A stretch of 64,000 nt of DNA from Buxus sempervirens (taxonomy: Eukaryota > Streptophyta > Magnoliopsida > Buxales > Buxaceae). Every line of letters begins with the position of its first letter. The first letter of the stretch is position 1. Below are positions 24,934-36,080 of the stretch, piece by piece. A program made the position numbers and the translations under genes. Location: NCBI GenBank assembly GCA_947561395.2, contig OX387184.1, positions 20,733,687 to 20,797,686 on the forward strand. The letters run 5' to 3'. A model generated the notes under the pieces. That model did no database searches, was not told the origin of the DNA, and worked only from the letters and a program-made list of their open reading frames with translations.

Positions 24934-24999
24934 GGCTAAGGATGGTTCAGCAAAACATACCTCTTCAACTGGACCGATTTGGTCACCATCGGCCGGTTT

Positions 25000-26530
25000 C
25001 TAGTCTTTTTTCTCTTCCTCAAGGTGTTCCGGATCGATCACATACAAAGCTACTGGGTCCTCTTCCTCATTGATCTCTTCTAACCGTGGTAAATCCATGC
25101 TCGCCCCGAAAGTCATAGGTAAAGTGAGGACCATATGACAATCAAGTGGTATCGGGGGCATTCGGCCGAAACAAATTTCGGCTATTGACACATCAGCACT
25201 CAAAGGGGGCTGACCCAGTGATTCGCTGATCTTATCCTTCGGGGTTTCGAGCGTCAATTCCTCGGTTATTTCTATCGTAGAGGGAGTCGACATCCTGCTA
25301 TATTCAGTTAACAACTGTTCAACTAATAACTGTTCTCCTTCCCCTCCGGCGAAATTGTCTGTTAGATTATCGTAAGAAACCAGTCTTTCAGTTACTGCAT
25401 TGGAACTATGTTCGGGTGCAGCATTTGGAGCAGCTGATGAACTGGGTAATGGGCTCCTCAAGAGCTTTTGTGGTTTTGGAGTGCGCCTTTTGGCGGTAAA
25501 CCTAGATGACCAATATGGTTCAGAAGATCCAGTGCTCTGTTCCTGGTATCGTTTCTTAGCTTGTTGTTGCTGCCAGCGTCGCTTCTGCGTTTTGGTCAAT
25601 TCTGCGACATTTCCTTGAGCATAGAAAGGAAACTTAGGATGAGTCAATCTTTTCCAGTGACCATCTCGAATAATAGGGGGTTTTACCATCCTGGGCTTGA
25701 CCCTGTTTACCATCATATATTATTCATGAGTCATATAGCCGCTTTCCCAAGCTGGGCTATATGTGGCTGCCGTCTTTGTCGACGAGCCTACTTGTCTTCC
25801 AGAAGTTAAGTAGAGCGGCCTCTTGCCCCCCCTGAGTATGATGTGTATCTTCATACTTTACGGATTTTCCTTTGTTATACTGAGTATCCTGGTATCCTGT
25901 TATCACTTTTTGCTTGCATTCTTGACAAAGGTGATCTGGTGATACTTCTATTTTCTTCAGAATCTTGCATGATGCATCCTTATTAAAGGAAGAATCCTCT
26001 GAGGATTTAGCAACCATTTCCGATCGCTTTCTGGTTGCAACTTGATTGGAAGATAATTTAGAAGAAGCCGAAGTCAATTTCTTTGTTATCATCTCGTTAG
26101 GATCTCGCTTTCTGTTTTCTTCCATCCTGGGTTCGCGCCTGGACTTATGCCACCATTCACCCCAGATTTCACCTCTCCTTTCTTGACGCCATGATCGGCC
26201 TTGTGTGGGTGGATACCTCCAATAGTTTCTTGGTCGCAAGTTCACTTGGTTTTGAACCGGTTGTGTTCTTTTTCCCCATTTTTCCGACGAGGATCCATCC
26301 AAGTCGATTTTAATTGCTGGAGTGCGTTTTTGCAAGCCAATGGTGGCCATATTCACCAATACCTCTTTAGGGAATGGTTGTGTGTCAACCTGCATCTTCC
26401 CTTTGTTTGCCTCCGCAAACTTCAGGAGTCCTTTATCAATATTCTCCTGTATCACATTGTGAAGCACAGTACATTCATTAGTTTCGTGAGTCTTCATTCC
26501 ATGCCATTTACAAGCTTTACCCTTGTCCGC
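25000..26530 (-). pseudogene. Tat gag C-terminal and linker region
   Basis: Two long minus-strand open stretches (25000-25716 and 25757-26497) lie between protease and gag. They are basic and Gln-rich (QKRRWQQQQAKKRYQEQ) with a Ser/Thr-rich middle and a Cys pair LCQECKQK near 25930. The position matches the spacer between gag and protease in Tat elements. Fossil. Confidence 0.75.
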
Positions 26531-26800
26531 TACATTGGCCGGGATAAAAGGATGGTCTTTGGTTAGTCTGAAGAATCCTTGTTTCAGAAGGTATTAAAAT
26601 ATTTCGGCCGTCTTATTTATGTCAAAGGAATAATTTCGGCTAAAAGTATTTGTCTCTTTTGTCGCTTCTGTATCCTTGGTTTTTTGGATAAGAATCGGAC
26701 AGGTAATTGATTGTTTTCCTACGACTTCCACGATTCCATATTCAAAGTTCGGGTCCCTGTAATAAGACCCGTAAAATGTGGCTTTCTTTTCGTTGTCTTC

Positions 26801-27982
26801 CTATAATAGCCATTCATATTTGGCTGCTCTGGCCGACAACTCAAATAAGTCTTCAAATTGTTCACCTTCAAATTTCTTTCGAAGTTCAAAGTGTAGTCCG
26901 TTTAAGGCTAAATTCGCAAATTCTGATTCTGGTAAAAGAATTCGGCATTTGTTTTTCATATATTTAAAGCGAGCGATGTACTTATTGGCCGATTCCCCTG
27001 GTTGTTGTCTTAATCGAGCAAGATCAACCATGGTTACTTCGGGTTCTGTTCGATAAAATTGAGAGTGGAATTTCTCCTCCATCATTGCCCAATTTGTAAC
27101 GGAATTAGCCAGTAATGTAATGTACCACGTAAAGGCTTGTCCGGTTAATGAATTTCCAAATAGTATGAGTCTGAGGAAGTCATTACCGGATGCCTCTCCA
27201 CATTGAACCGTAAATCGGCCAATGTGTTCAATGGTAGACTGTTGACCTTCTCCTGAAAACAAAGTGAATTCAGGAATTTTGTATCCCCTAGGAAATTCAA
27301 ATTGCTGGTCAATCCAGCCTGGGTAAGGTTTCCGATAAACTGGCCTAGTCATTCGTCGGTGATATTGATCTCTGATCATCTCTTGAATTACATTTTGAAT
27401 GTAATTACGGTTTACGGCCATATTTCTTACCCGAATATCTTCTCTATGGTTTTCCTGTGCTTCCCTTTGCCCCCCTGGGTGTACCTTGATCGGAGGCACA
27501 TTAGGAGGAATTGGGATGCTAGGGGGTATTTCTCCCCTAACAGCAGCGGTATTAGCCGGTTCATTTCGGCCATTTCCGCCCAAGTTCATGGGTGGTGGTT
27601 GCTCCAGGATATTTATCCTTTCATGAGCATTCGAACTAGCAGCCGATGTTTCGGCTTGCTCGGCCATCATAGCCGGTCTTGCCATTGTGGAGAAACCTTC
27701 CTGTAAAACCGCTAGGATTCTACCATTATCAGAAGAAATTTTGTTAATACCTTGACCAAAGCCTGCCATTTGCTGGCTAAGACCTTTTATGGCCTGGATA
27801 AGTCGTTCATTAAGATCCGGCTGAGAACTCGAAGGTCCTTCTTCCGGGACTTCTGAAGCATAAAGAGGATTTACCTGAGATTCGGTAGGTTCCTCGGGCG
27901 TTGCATTTTCAGCATGTCGAGTACTTCTTCTTGTCGCCATTAGTGCTCTTTCAAAGACTAATGGTCCCACCGGGCGTGCCAA
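26801..27982 (-). pseudogene. Tat gag (capsid-type) region
   Basis: A 393-residue minus-strand frame starts ten bases inside the 5' LTR. It contains a retrotransposon gag core: FPRGYKIPEFTLFSGEG, IGRFTVQCGEA, LRLILFGNSLTGQAFTWY, MEEKFHSQFYR, LRQQPGESANKYIARFKYM. The N-terminal part is variable and rich in Pro, Asn and Gln. This is the longest single open stretch of the element. It belongs to a dead element. Confidence 0.92.
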
Positions 27983-27989
27983 AAAAGGA

Positions 27990-29109
27990 TGTTTCTTCGA
28001 AATTGGGCTGGTGTGGACACGTGGTGGTGTTGATTATGTGTCTCTACGCGGGCGTGCTAGTATCATTTGATACAATGATTTCGGGTTGGGTCTTGACCCC
28101 CGGCACCTGTTCCGAATCTAAACCGGGATGTCGGTTCAGTCGTACTGCAAGTCACCTGTAATAAAACCGGTCAGGCGATAATATGAAGACTAGGGGTTCG
28201 TTCTTCGTTTGGGTTCTTGTAAGTGTTTGAAAGCGAAAACAACTAATGGCACACAACTCCTTTATTATAAAATCGGCTGATGGCCGAAAGTGACAACAGA
28301 TAATCCCCAAAAAGGAAACAAAAAGTAAAAAGAAAACTGACAGGGCTTGCAGGACCGGCTTGTCCTGGTCTTATAGCCGTAATCGGGTATAAGCGCAGGA
28401 GGAAGGGGGCGGCTGCTAGCAAAGCCAATTCAGGGGGTTCACCTTGGATTGCTGTTTAACCGAAAATACACAAGTCACCTGGCTTGATTAGAACGAGTCT
28501 CGGGACCGGCTGCTCGGGATTCTGTGACACAGAACTGCAAGTCAAGGGCAGCCTCAACTTACCCTCCGGTGGCAGGATTCTAGTGTTGATCGGAGTAAAG
28601 AGGGGTCTAAGGTGTCACTGCGACTGGAAGCAGTGAGAGGAGTCCTAGTTTATCCTTTTGACTACAGTGTAGGAGAGGGGATAAAGATCACGGATGATCA
28701 AAATAATATTATAACCGGTTGCGGTTGGATGGATTGTGTCATCGAGCTCTTCGAAGTTGTGTCTTTTATAGCCGATCCTTGACGGTTGCTCAACGTCTTA
28801 CTCTTGCACGATCTTCATGGTAGTTGGCCATCTTCAGTCTTCTGTTCTAGAAAGATAACCGCCCGGCCACGATCTTAAATAGGTTACTCTCGAACGACCG
28901 ATGACACGATCTTCTGATAGTTGTGAATGTTGTGAATGTGGTTTGTCGTATTGGCTTGCGTGGCTTTAACTGTACTCTTGGTTTATGCGTATGCTGACGT
29001 GGCCTGTCCAATTGTACAAAGCCTACGTGTGTTGATGCTATGGCCTAAGTAAGCCACATAGGTACCACGTGGTCTTCTCTTATTCGTTGGTCCGTATAGG
29101 GTGTAAACA
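27990..29109 (-). repeat. Tat element 5' LTR
   Basis: 1120 bp, the partner of 2644-3755. The right flank CCACT (29110-29114) matches the left flank of the other LTR, which fixes the outer border of the element. Confidence 0.93.
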
Positions 29110-30400
29110 CCACTTTTTGCTTCTTTGATGACCATGATATAGCTCCTGAATTCATCATAAATACATGACCAATAGTACTTTTTCTATCATCTAAGTCTCC
29201 TGCATAATCACTATCACTAAAGCCAATAAGATTTGATCCTTCTCCTTGTTTATAAAAAACACCAAAATCAAGTGTACCTTTTAAGTAGCGCAAGACTCTC
29301 TTTGCAGCAAGGAGATGAAGCTCGGTTGGACATTCCATATACTTGCTAATAAGACTTACAGCAAACATAATGTCGAGCCTTGTTGCTGTTAAGTACATCA
29401 AGCTTCCAATAATTTGCTTGTATAAGGTACTATTAACCTTCTTTCCTTTAGGATCCTTTGTGAGCTTCAAACCTGGTTCCGTTGGAGTTCCAACTGGGTT
29501 GCAATTCATCATCTGAAACTTGTCCAACATCTCCAAGGCATATTTCTTTTGTGTGAGGAAAATTCCAGCTGTTGACTGCACTACTTCGATACCAAGAAAA
29601 TAATGCATCATTCATAGATCTGTCATCTCAAACTCTGCCAACATGGACCTTTTAAAATCCTCAAACATTGCTTGATCATTTCCTGTGTAGATCAAACCAT
29701 CTACATATAAACAAACAATCAGAATTTGTTTTGCAAATCCAAATTTAATAAAGATTGTATGCTCGTATGGACATTTTTGGAACCCTGCCTTAGCAAAATA
29801 AGTATCTATACGGCTGTACCAAGCTCTGGATGCTTGTTTTAGCCCGTATAAAGCCTTATTCAACCTATATACCTTCTTTTCACTTCCTTGTTACACATAA
29901 CCAGGGGGTTGATCAATATAAACCTGCTCATGTAGATTTCCATGTAGAAAGGTTGATTTCAAATCCAATTGAAAGATAGGCCAGGAATTTTGTGCTGCTA
30001 ATGACACCACCATTCGAATTGTATCATGCTTTGCAATTGGAGCAAAAACCTCCTTGTAATCAACACCAAATTCTTGCATGTATTCCTTTACAACGAGCTG
30101 AGCTTATACTTGTCAACTTCGCCATCTTTGTTCAACTTCGTTTTATAAACCCATTTAACACCAATGGATTTTTGCCCTTTTGGAAGTTCTGTCAGCTCCC
30201 ATGTGTTGTTTTTCTCTATGGACCTAATCTCCTCATCCATGGCCCTTTTCCATTTTGAATCTATGGCTGCTTCTTGGAATGTGATGGGATCACAATCTAA
30301 TAATAGTGCATAATGAGCAAGAATATTATCAGATTGATCGCTACTAACCTCATAATCCTGCATCCAAGCAGGCCTCTTCTTTATTCGCTGAGATCGAGAG
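29110..30400 (-). pseudogene. Copia reverse transcriptase and proximal RNase H, broken
   Basis: Minus-strand motifs from the right: WELTELPKGQKSIGVKWVYK, YKEVFAPIAKHDTIR, FQLDLKSTFLHGNL, MNKALYGLKQASRAWY, the catalytic palm region near 29690, HYFLGIEV, TRLDIMFAVSLISKYM, FSDSDYAGDLDDRKST. The RNase H part ends at the Gypsy target duplication. Fossil with several breaks. Confidence 0.93.
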
Positions 30401-30649
30401 CTTTCACCTACTGCTTGGGCTTTGTTGACATCAAGTGGCTGTTGCAGCTACTGGTCTGATTGCAACAGTTGAGGAAGAAGTGGTTGCTCATGCATTTCTT
30501 CTTCTTTTTCATCAAGACTCACAAGTATTTGTTGCTGCCCTGCGTCTTTTCCAGTCCAATTCCATGTGTTTTCTTCATCAAAAACAATGTCTCGGCTGAT
30601 GACAATCTTCTCTGTGATGGGATTGAACAATTTTTAGGCTTTTGATTGT

Positions 30650-31400
30650 TCACTGATTCCAAGAAAGACATTTCTCACCTTTGTCATCTAGTTTCTTCCT
30701 CTTCTCATTTGAAATATGTGCATATGCAATGCACCCAGATACTTTGAAGTGATCAACGGCTGGCTTTCGTCCACTCCAAGCTTCTTCTGGAGTCATGTTT
30801 TGAACAGAAAATGTCGGACTTTGATTCAAAAACATGAGTACTCCAATTTACTATTTCTGGCCAAAAACTCTTCGGAATTCTACCGTTTGCCAACATAATT
30901 CTTACCATGTTTAGGATAGTTTGGTTCTTCCTTTCTGATACACCATTTTGCTGAGGTGTGTATGCTGCTGTCAATTGCCTTCTAATGCCATGCTCATCAC
31001 AAAAATTTGAAAATTCTTGTGACATATATTCTCCACCACTATCAGTTCGGAGAGTTTTAATGGATCTCCCAACTTCATTTTCTACTCGGGCTTTGAAGCT
31101 TTTAAAAGCTATGAAAGCTTCAGATTTCTCTTCCAAAAAATAGATCCATGTTTTTCTACAATAATCATCAATAAAAGAAATAAAATATTTCTTTTGTCCA
31201 TTTGATATCGGGTTTATTGGACCACATATATCAGAATGGATCAACTCCAATGGCCTCTGTGCTCTCCATGCCCTGCCTTTGGGGGATTGCTCACGATGTT
31301 GTTTGCTAACAAACAACACACTCTTCGCATAATTTGGAAGGAGGAGTAATCTGAGGAAGACCAATCACCAATCACCAATCACCAATCACCATGTTCTTCT
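30650..31400 (-). pseudogene. Copia integrase, broken
   Basis: Core motifs on the minus strand: LELIHSDICGPI, YFISFIDDYCRKTWIYFL, LRTDSGGEYMSQEF, TPQQNGVSERKNQTI, then MTPEEAWSGRKPAVDHFKV. The order and spacing are normal for Ty1/Copia. A short direct repeat of ACCAATCACC lies at 31361-31390. Fossil. Confidence 0.92.
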
Positions 31401-31479
31401 GAGAAAGAGTCTTCAATCCATTGAAATTCAAATGGCCATAACGAAAATGCCAAAGACACATTGGATTGTTCATCTTGAC

Positions 31480-32060
31480 GATAAAGCAGCTCTATAAATT
31501 CTTGATTTGAAGTGGAAACAGCCTGTTTGGTGTCATCTTAACATGAGCAATTAGACCCCTTCTAGGATCATAGATTTCACAAACACCTGCTTTGATTGAA
31601 ACCACATATCCCTTCTCTTGCAGTTGTCCCACACTTAAAGTTACTTTTGTTGAAGCTTTGATACCAACTGACGCCGGACAGAATAATGATTATTCTGCAG
31701 GCTAGTTCCAATAGTTGATTCATAAGGAAGAACACAAGAAAATCGCCCAAAATTAGACCCCTTCTAGGATCATAGATTTCACAAACAGCTACTTTGATAG
31801 AAACCACATATCCCTTCTCTTGCAGCTGTCCCACACTTAACAAGTTACTTTTAAGGTTAGAAATATAAAAAACATTTGAGATATTTTCAATACTATCTTC
31901 TTTGGTCCTGATTTGAACATCACCTTTTCCCATAACATTTACTTTAGAATGATCACCAAAGCACACAGTAGTACGAAAATCTTCATTAAAATTATAAAAG
32001 AATGACTTACTACCACACATATGATTGCTTCAGCCTGTCTAAATACCATACGTCAGGTTC
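31480..32060 (-). pseudogene. Copia protease and pre-integrase region
   Basis: Minus-strand motifs WYLDTG (protease), SNHMCGSKSFF, VCFGDHSKVNVMGKGDV, NISNVFYISNLKSNLLSVGQL (pre-integrase). Part of the broken Copia element. Confidence 0.85.
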
Positions 32061-32089
32061 AAGCTTGTTCTCTTTGACATGGAATGCCA

Positions 32090-33041
32090 TCAAAGGACTT
32101 TCTTGTTCCTCTTTCTTTGCAAAGTTGGACTGTTCTCCTTTGTTAGCATGGAAGTTTGTAGTGCATTCGGACTTGTAATGGCCAAACTTGTGACAGCGGT
32201 AGCACTCAATGTTGGACTTATCAAACTTTGGTTCATTTGGGAATGAGTGTTGGTGGTGATCATGTCCTTTGCCTCTGCCTCAAGAATTTGGTGTGTAAGA
32301 ACCTCTGCCTCTTCCTCGCCCACGACATCGACCACGACCACGACCACGACCACGACCTCTATATGATCCTCTCCATATAGAGGTTTCACCATGAGTAGAA
32401 GCCTTCAAAGCTTGTTCTTCAGTTGGACCAGTTGTCATTTTTTGTTCATGTACCAATAATGAACTTTGCAGTTCATCAATGGAAAGCTCATCAAGGTCTT
32501 TTGATTCCTCAATAGAACACACTACATAGGCAAATTTTGGAGCCATTGAACGAATAATTTTTTCCACCACAGCCACATTTGCAATTTTTTCACCATGAAT
32601 ATGCATCTTGTTAACTATTGCTAGTGTTCTTGAAAAATACTCATGTACAGATTCTCCTTGCTTCATGTGAAGAATCTCAAATTCTTTTCGAAGAGCTTGA
32701 AGCTGCTGTCATTTCACCCTTGTTGAGCCGTGATACTTTTTCTTCATGGAATCCCAGACCTGTTTACAAGTATCCTTTTGGAGAATCGTCTCCAAAATGG
32801 CACGATCAATTGCTTGAAGCAGATAATTCTTTGCCTTGAGATCCTTCAGTTTTTGTTCTTCCAGTTTCTTCTATTGAGGTTCTGTCAACTCCACTCCACT
32901 CGCTGGTTCAATCACACCGGTTTCCATGATAGTCCAATAATCTTTCGATCGCAGAAAATTCTCCATCAACATGCTCCAATGATCATAATGACCATCAAAA
33001 CGAGGGATTGCCGGTTGCACATAATTATTATTTGATGCCAT
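32090..33041 (-). pseudogene. Copia gag with zinc knuckle
   Basis: Starts at MASNNNYVQPAIPRFDGHYD (33041, minus strand) and continues through a UBN2-type gag region (MKQGESVHEYFSRTLAIVNK, SIEESKDLDELSIDELQSSL), a Gly/Arg repeat (RGRGRGRGRG, near 32300-32355, a CGACCA microsatellite) and the knuckle CYRCHKFGHYKSEC near 32160-32205. Fossil. Confidence 0.9.
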
Positions 33042-33121
33042 TTATGCCTGCTGGCTGTTGCTACAAAAAAAAAAAAAAAAAACTGCTGTTTTTTTTTCGT
33101 CCCTCTGGCTTTGATACCAGA

Positions 33122-33383
33122 TGTAAGAAACTGAAGTTGAACAAAGTATACAAGAGAAGGATTTATTCTCTGTTGAAGGCTCCAATTTATTGATGAGATT
33201 AAAAACTTAAATAGAAGTAATCGAAACAAACTTAGCAAAAAAAAAGCACCAACTAACCCATGACTAACAACTTCTAAACTCATGGGATCTCCGTAAAGAA
33301 TTGGTAAAACACAACTAACTTCCTATAGAATAGGACTCCAACAATTATTCTGCTAAAAACATAACGGAATAAAACCTTTAACA
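33122..33383 (-). repeat. Copia 5' LTR
   Basis: 262 bp partner of 1990-2251. The initiator-Met-type primer site lies directly inside (33098-33121 on the minus strand). Confidence 0.93.
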
Positions 33384-33385
33384 CC

Positions 33386-33627
33386 GATAAGTCCTAAAAA
33401 TGTCAAAGAGCTCTGCCAGAATCTTGGACATATTACTGTTGAAATCTTTACCTATAATGAGATGAAAGTGGCCACTAAGAACTTCTGGCCAGACAAAGTT
33501 CTTGGGAAGGGAGGGTTCGGGATTTTCTACAAGGGTGTTACAGACGAGAATGTCAGGCCTAGTTACATAACAATAGATGTCGCCATTAAAGAGCTAAATC
33601 CTGAAGGGTTGTGATAGAGAATGGCTG
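33386..33627 (+). pseudogene. Receptor-like cytoplasmic kinase exon fragment
   Basis: The frame reads PKNVKELCQNLGHITVEIFT, EMKVATKNFWPDKVLGKGGF, GIFYKGVTDENVRP and VAIKELNPEG. This is the N-lobe of an RLCK VII/PBL-type kinase: the Gly-rich loop (LGKGGFG) and the VAIKEL lysine are present. A splice donor GTATG follows GAATGGCTG at 33628. Six bases expected between GGG and TGTGATAGAGAATGG are missing compared with family members, so the frame breaks at TTG TGA (host exon). It starts within a few bases of the Copia LTR and no further kinase exons are visible. A gene remnant, not a functional gene. Confidence 0.8.
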
Positions 33628-34199
33628 GTATGTTTTTGCAAATCTTTGTTTTCTCAGTATAACTTTGTATATCTTCTTGCTTCTTGACAATATTTTTCTT
33701 TACATTGATATTTTAAATGTACAGATAGATACTATTGATTCCAAGGCAAAACATAGACATTAAAAGAGGAAGAAATAAACAAAGAGATTGCAGTTTTTAC
33801 TGTTCTAGCTAATGGTCTTTTGTAGTAGACCAAATTTAAGTTGCTAGATCATCTAAACCTAGGGTTGCTCGGCGGGCCGCGGTATTAAACCCCCTTTTTT
33901 TTTTTAAAAAAAATCCAAAAAATCTCAAAAAAATATTTTTATTATTCACAAAATTGTTTTACACTTATTGGGATAGATTTTGCTAAAAAAAAAAAAAAAT
34001 TACACCCATTAGAGACTTAAAGTAGTCTAATTAAAAACCATAGACTTAACAAATATATTTAATTGGAGATTTTATAACAGCTTTTTGGGCTTATTTATAC
34101 CTAATTATTTTCTTAGTTTTGATTGATTATATAAGAGCTTCTATAATTATATTTTCCAAATCCTTAATTTTTAGCTAAAATAATTTAATTATGATATTA
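33628..34199. other. AT-rich intergenic
   Basis: Low-complexity A/T runs (33890-33925, 33987-34002). No gene is seen. It may contain the intron remnant of the kinase fragment. Confidence 0.5.
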
Positions 34200-34424
34200 T
34201 TGATGCAAGAAGGTGCTATGTCCTAATGGTTGAAGAGAAAGTTTTAAATCTGTTGGGCAAGGTTCGAATTCACCTATAACAATCTCTACCACCAACCAAG
34301 GGGTGGTTGCGGGAAGGTTTCCGAATGGATTTTGGTAAACATAGACCCACCCCTTTTAGGAGTTTAGTCAACACCAAACCCGAACCCGCTCTAACGAGGC
34401 AGATCAGGATTGACCGTATTAAAT
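34200..34424 (+). mobile_element. Possible tRNA-derived SINE remnant
   Basis: The start region has an A-box-like TCCTAATGGTTGAAG (34219) and, 30 to 40 bases on, a B-box-like GGTTCGAATTC (34261). This spacing fits a polymerase III promoter of a tRNA-derived SINE. No clear poly-A tail or target duplication was found, so the call is weak. Confidence 0.35.
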
Positions 34425-34560
34425 GGAATATATTATTAAATAAATTTATTTATTCATTAAATATATGCTTTTATTATTTTAAATACATAAAAATAATATT
34501 TTAATAAACTAAGCTCCTGTTTGTGCTACGTTGGGCTAAACCCTAACTAGCCCCTAAACC
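34425..34560 (+). repeat. Dispersed repeat, copy 1
   Basis: Contains TATTATTAAATAAATTTATTT, ATAATATTTTAATAAAC, then AGCTCCTGTTTG and TTGGGCTAAACCC. The same order recurs at 35923-36080 with moderate divergence. This suggests the 3' portion of an unclassified transposon. Confidence 0.7.
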
Positions 34561-35107
34561 ACAAGAACCTCCTTTTTAAACTCTCTTTAAAAGAGTTTTT
34601 TCAGAACTCTCCTTTTTGTAAAATTTCCGTCTTCCCAATTTTTTTTAAGAGTTTGTCAACAAGAAAAACCTCTTAATTTACGACAACAAAATCTTCTAAC
34701 CGTTAGATACTTCATATGACAAATTTCTATTAAAGTGCACATATGTGTCTAGGAGAAGGTGTAGAGGATGTCAATCCCACAAGGATTGGCCGGCCCTCTT
34801 GAGTCAAGATAGAGACTGGGGCTTACATCTGATCGAAAAGTAAAACTTGAGATTAAAAATGTCCTTTACTAAGTATATGATATGATTTTCAAACCTAAAA
34901 CAGAATCTTTCACCTTAAATGCAAATCATCTCTCTTGATGGTGATCTTCATTTCTAATAAAAATTATCCCTTACTTTATTAAAGAACAAGTGTTCTCTCT
35001 ATTGTATCCACTCCATTCTTTTCGGGCCTTCAATAACTTTTAAGTTGATCTATTAAGCAATTATATATATCTAATTTTTTTAGTCATATACATGTAGTAT
35101 TGCACGT
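34561..35107. other. Intergenic, no gene seen
   Basis: AT-rich sequence without a convincing frame or repeat structure. Confidence 0.5.
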
Positions 35108-35270
35108 GGCATCCGCTGGCAAATGATTCGCATCCCCTATAACTTAGGCTGTATACACCCTCTCACATTCATTTGGGAGTCCTATCATTCATTTGGGGGC
35201 CCCACACAATGAATGTGAGGGGGTGTCTACAGTGTATGTTGTAGATGATGCCCATTTGCTAGCAAGGATT
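35108..35270. mobile_element. Fold-back MITE, small copy
   Basis: Terminal regions are inverted: GCAAATGATTCGCATCCCCT with TGTATACACCCTCTCACATT on the left, and the reverse complement of AATGAATGTGAGGGGGTGTC and GTAGATGATGCCCATTTGC on the right. The same terminal words flank the larger fold-back element at 41244-41632, so both belong to one family. Confidence 0.65.
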
Positions 35271-35552
35271 GTACTAAAAACCACTTTTGTGCAGTGTACA
35301 CCCTGAACAAGAGCCTGATAACAAAATCATAAAAGAGCCATCTGCATATCTCCTCAACAGAGCTCTCCTGAGACTACGCACTAACTAGTTAAAACAATGT
35401 GGTTTAAGAAACCTCCTAAATCTGATTAAAAAGAACAAGGAAATCAAATTCAAGGGAAGCAAATGGCTACCAACCACACAAAACATGATCCAGCAAACAT
35501 AAAAAGTAGAGCATTAGACAGGTAACAGCAAGGATTAATCGGCAAAGCTCAT

Positions 35553-35711
35553 TTATGCACGAAGAGGAGAGTATATGGAAGAGACAATAGCTTTGGCTAT
35601 GCAAGCAAATATCTTCTTCTTCACTTCTCCCCTCTTGGGTGGTACCCTTTTTCCTTCTCCCATTCTCACCCAATGCTTGTGTGCATTCGAACTAGTCTTC
35701 ATGGTCTCCAT
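35553..35711 (-). CDS. Possible 52-residue basic microprotein
   Basis: An uninterrupted minus-strand frame of 52 codons runs from ATG 35711 (context AAGAGATGGAG) to TAA 35553-35555. The product is basic: METMKTSSNAHKHWVRMGEG, then KRVPPKRGEVKKKIFACIAK, then AIVSSIYSPLRA. It has no signal peptide or membrane segment; the GEGKRVPPKRG core followed by an amphipathic helix looks selected rather than random, and small plant proteins with this kind of core exist as far as I recall, but I cannot name a family or role. No intron is needed. The short length makes chance possible. Confidence 0.5.
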   Translation of the reverse strand: METMKTSSNAHKHWVRMGEGKRVPPKRGEVKKKIFACIAKAIVSSIYSPLRA

Positions 35712-35922
35712 CTCTTTCTAACAAAGCGATCTGCAGGCTGGACCATGGTGTGAAGAATTTAAAGGGAATGGGGAGGTCGATCACATTCAACTATTCAAGT
35801 ATCCTTGCGATGATCTAAGCTAAACGTCACCATGACATAATCTGGTTAATTATTAAAATATGATTATCACTGTGATAATAAGTTACAAAATACAATTAAA
35901 AGATGAAAAAAATTTTTTTTAA
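35712..35922. other. Intergenic upstream of the microprotein
   Basis: No TATA box of clear quality was seen. The sequence CTAAACGTCACCATGACATAATCT near 35820 recurs in diverged form near 36450 with ATTATTAAAATATGATTATCACTGT, another sign of repeated DNA. Confidence 0.5.
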
Positions 35923-36080
35923 ATAAAATATATTATTAAATAAATTTATTTGTTTGTTAAATATATACTTTAATATATGAAATATATTAAAATCGTATTT
36001 TAAATATATGAAAATAATATTTTAATAAACTTAGCTCCGGTTTGTGGTGCAATATTGGGCTAAACCCAAATTAGCCCCAA
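35923..36080 (+). repeat. Dispersed repeat, copy 2
   Basis: Partner of 34425-34560, in the same orientation and about 1.5 kb away. Confidence 0.7.

Larger units (their letters stand above)
2644..29109 (-). mobile_element. Ty3/Gypsy Tat-group retrotransposon, broken, with antisense genes and three nested solo LTRs
   Basis: LTRs at 2644-3755 and 27990-29109 agree over their whole length (about 5 percent differences by eye) and the element is flanked by the 5-bp duplication CCACT (2639-2643 and 29110-29114). Minus-strand order is gag, protease, RT, RNase H, a second RNase H-like segment and integrase, the layout of the Tat group. Downstream of integrase, in antisense, are two plant-mobile-domain genes (3987-6936 and 9815-16345). 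Three solo LTRs are inserted at 7228, 12380 and 19897; without them the element is about 16.2 kb. It is clearly dead, with many breaks across gag, pol and the antisense genes. Age by LTR divergence is about two million years (rough inference). Confidence 0.93.
1990..33383 (-). mobile_element. Ty1/Copia LTR retrotransposon, broken, hosting a Gypsy element
   Basis: Two 262-bp LTRs (1990-2251 and 33122-33383) bound a minus-strand element whose internal parts run gag, protease, integrase, RT, RNase H from right to left. The primer site next to the 5' LTR is initiator-Met-type (TGGTATCA followed by AAGCCAGAGG); the polypurine tract AAGAGAGGG abuts the 3' LTR. The LTRs differ at about 14 of 262 sites by eye (about 5 percent), which under common plant rates means roughly two million years (inference). 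The Gypsy element 2644-29109 splits the RNase H region. Coding parts carry multiple breaks. The flanks do not show a matching target duplication. The lineage within Copia is not assigned. Confidence 0.93.

Noticed and set aside
2644-29109. Tat element as a potentially active retrotransposon
   Set aside because: Three nested insertions and many breaks; it is a fossil.
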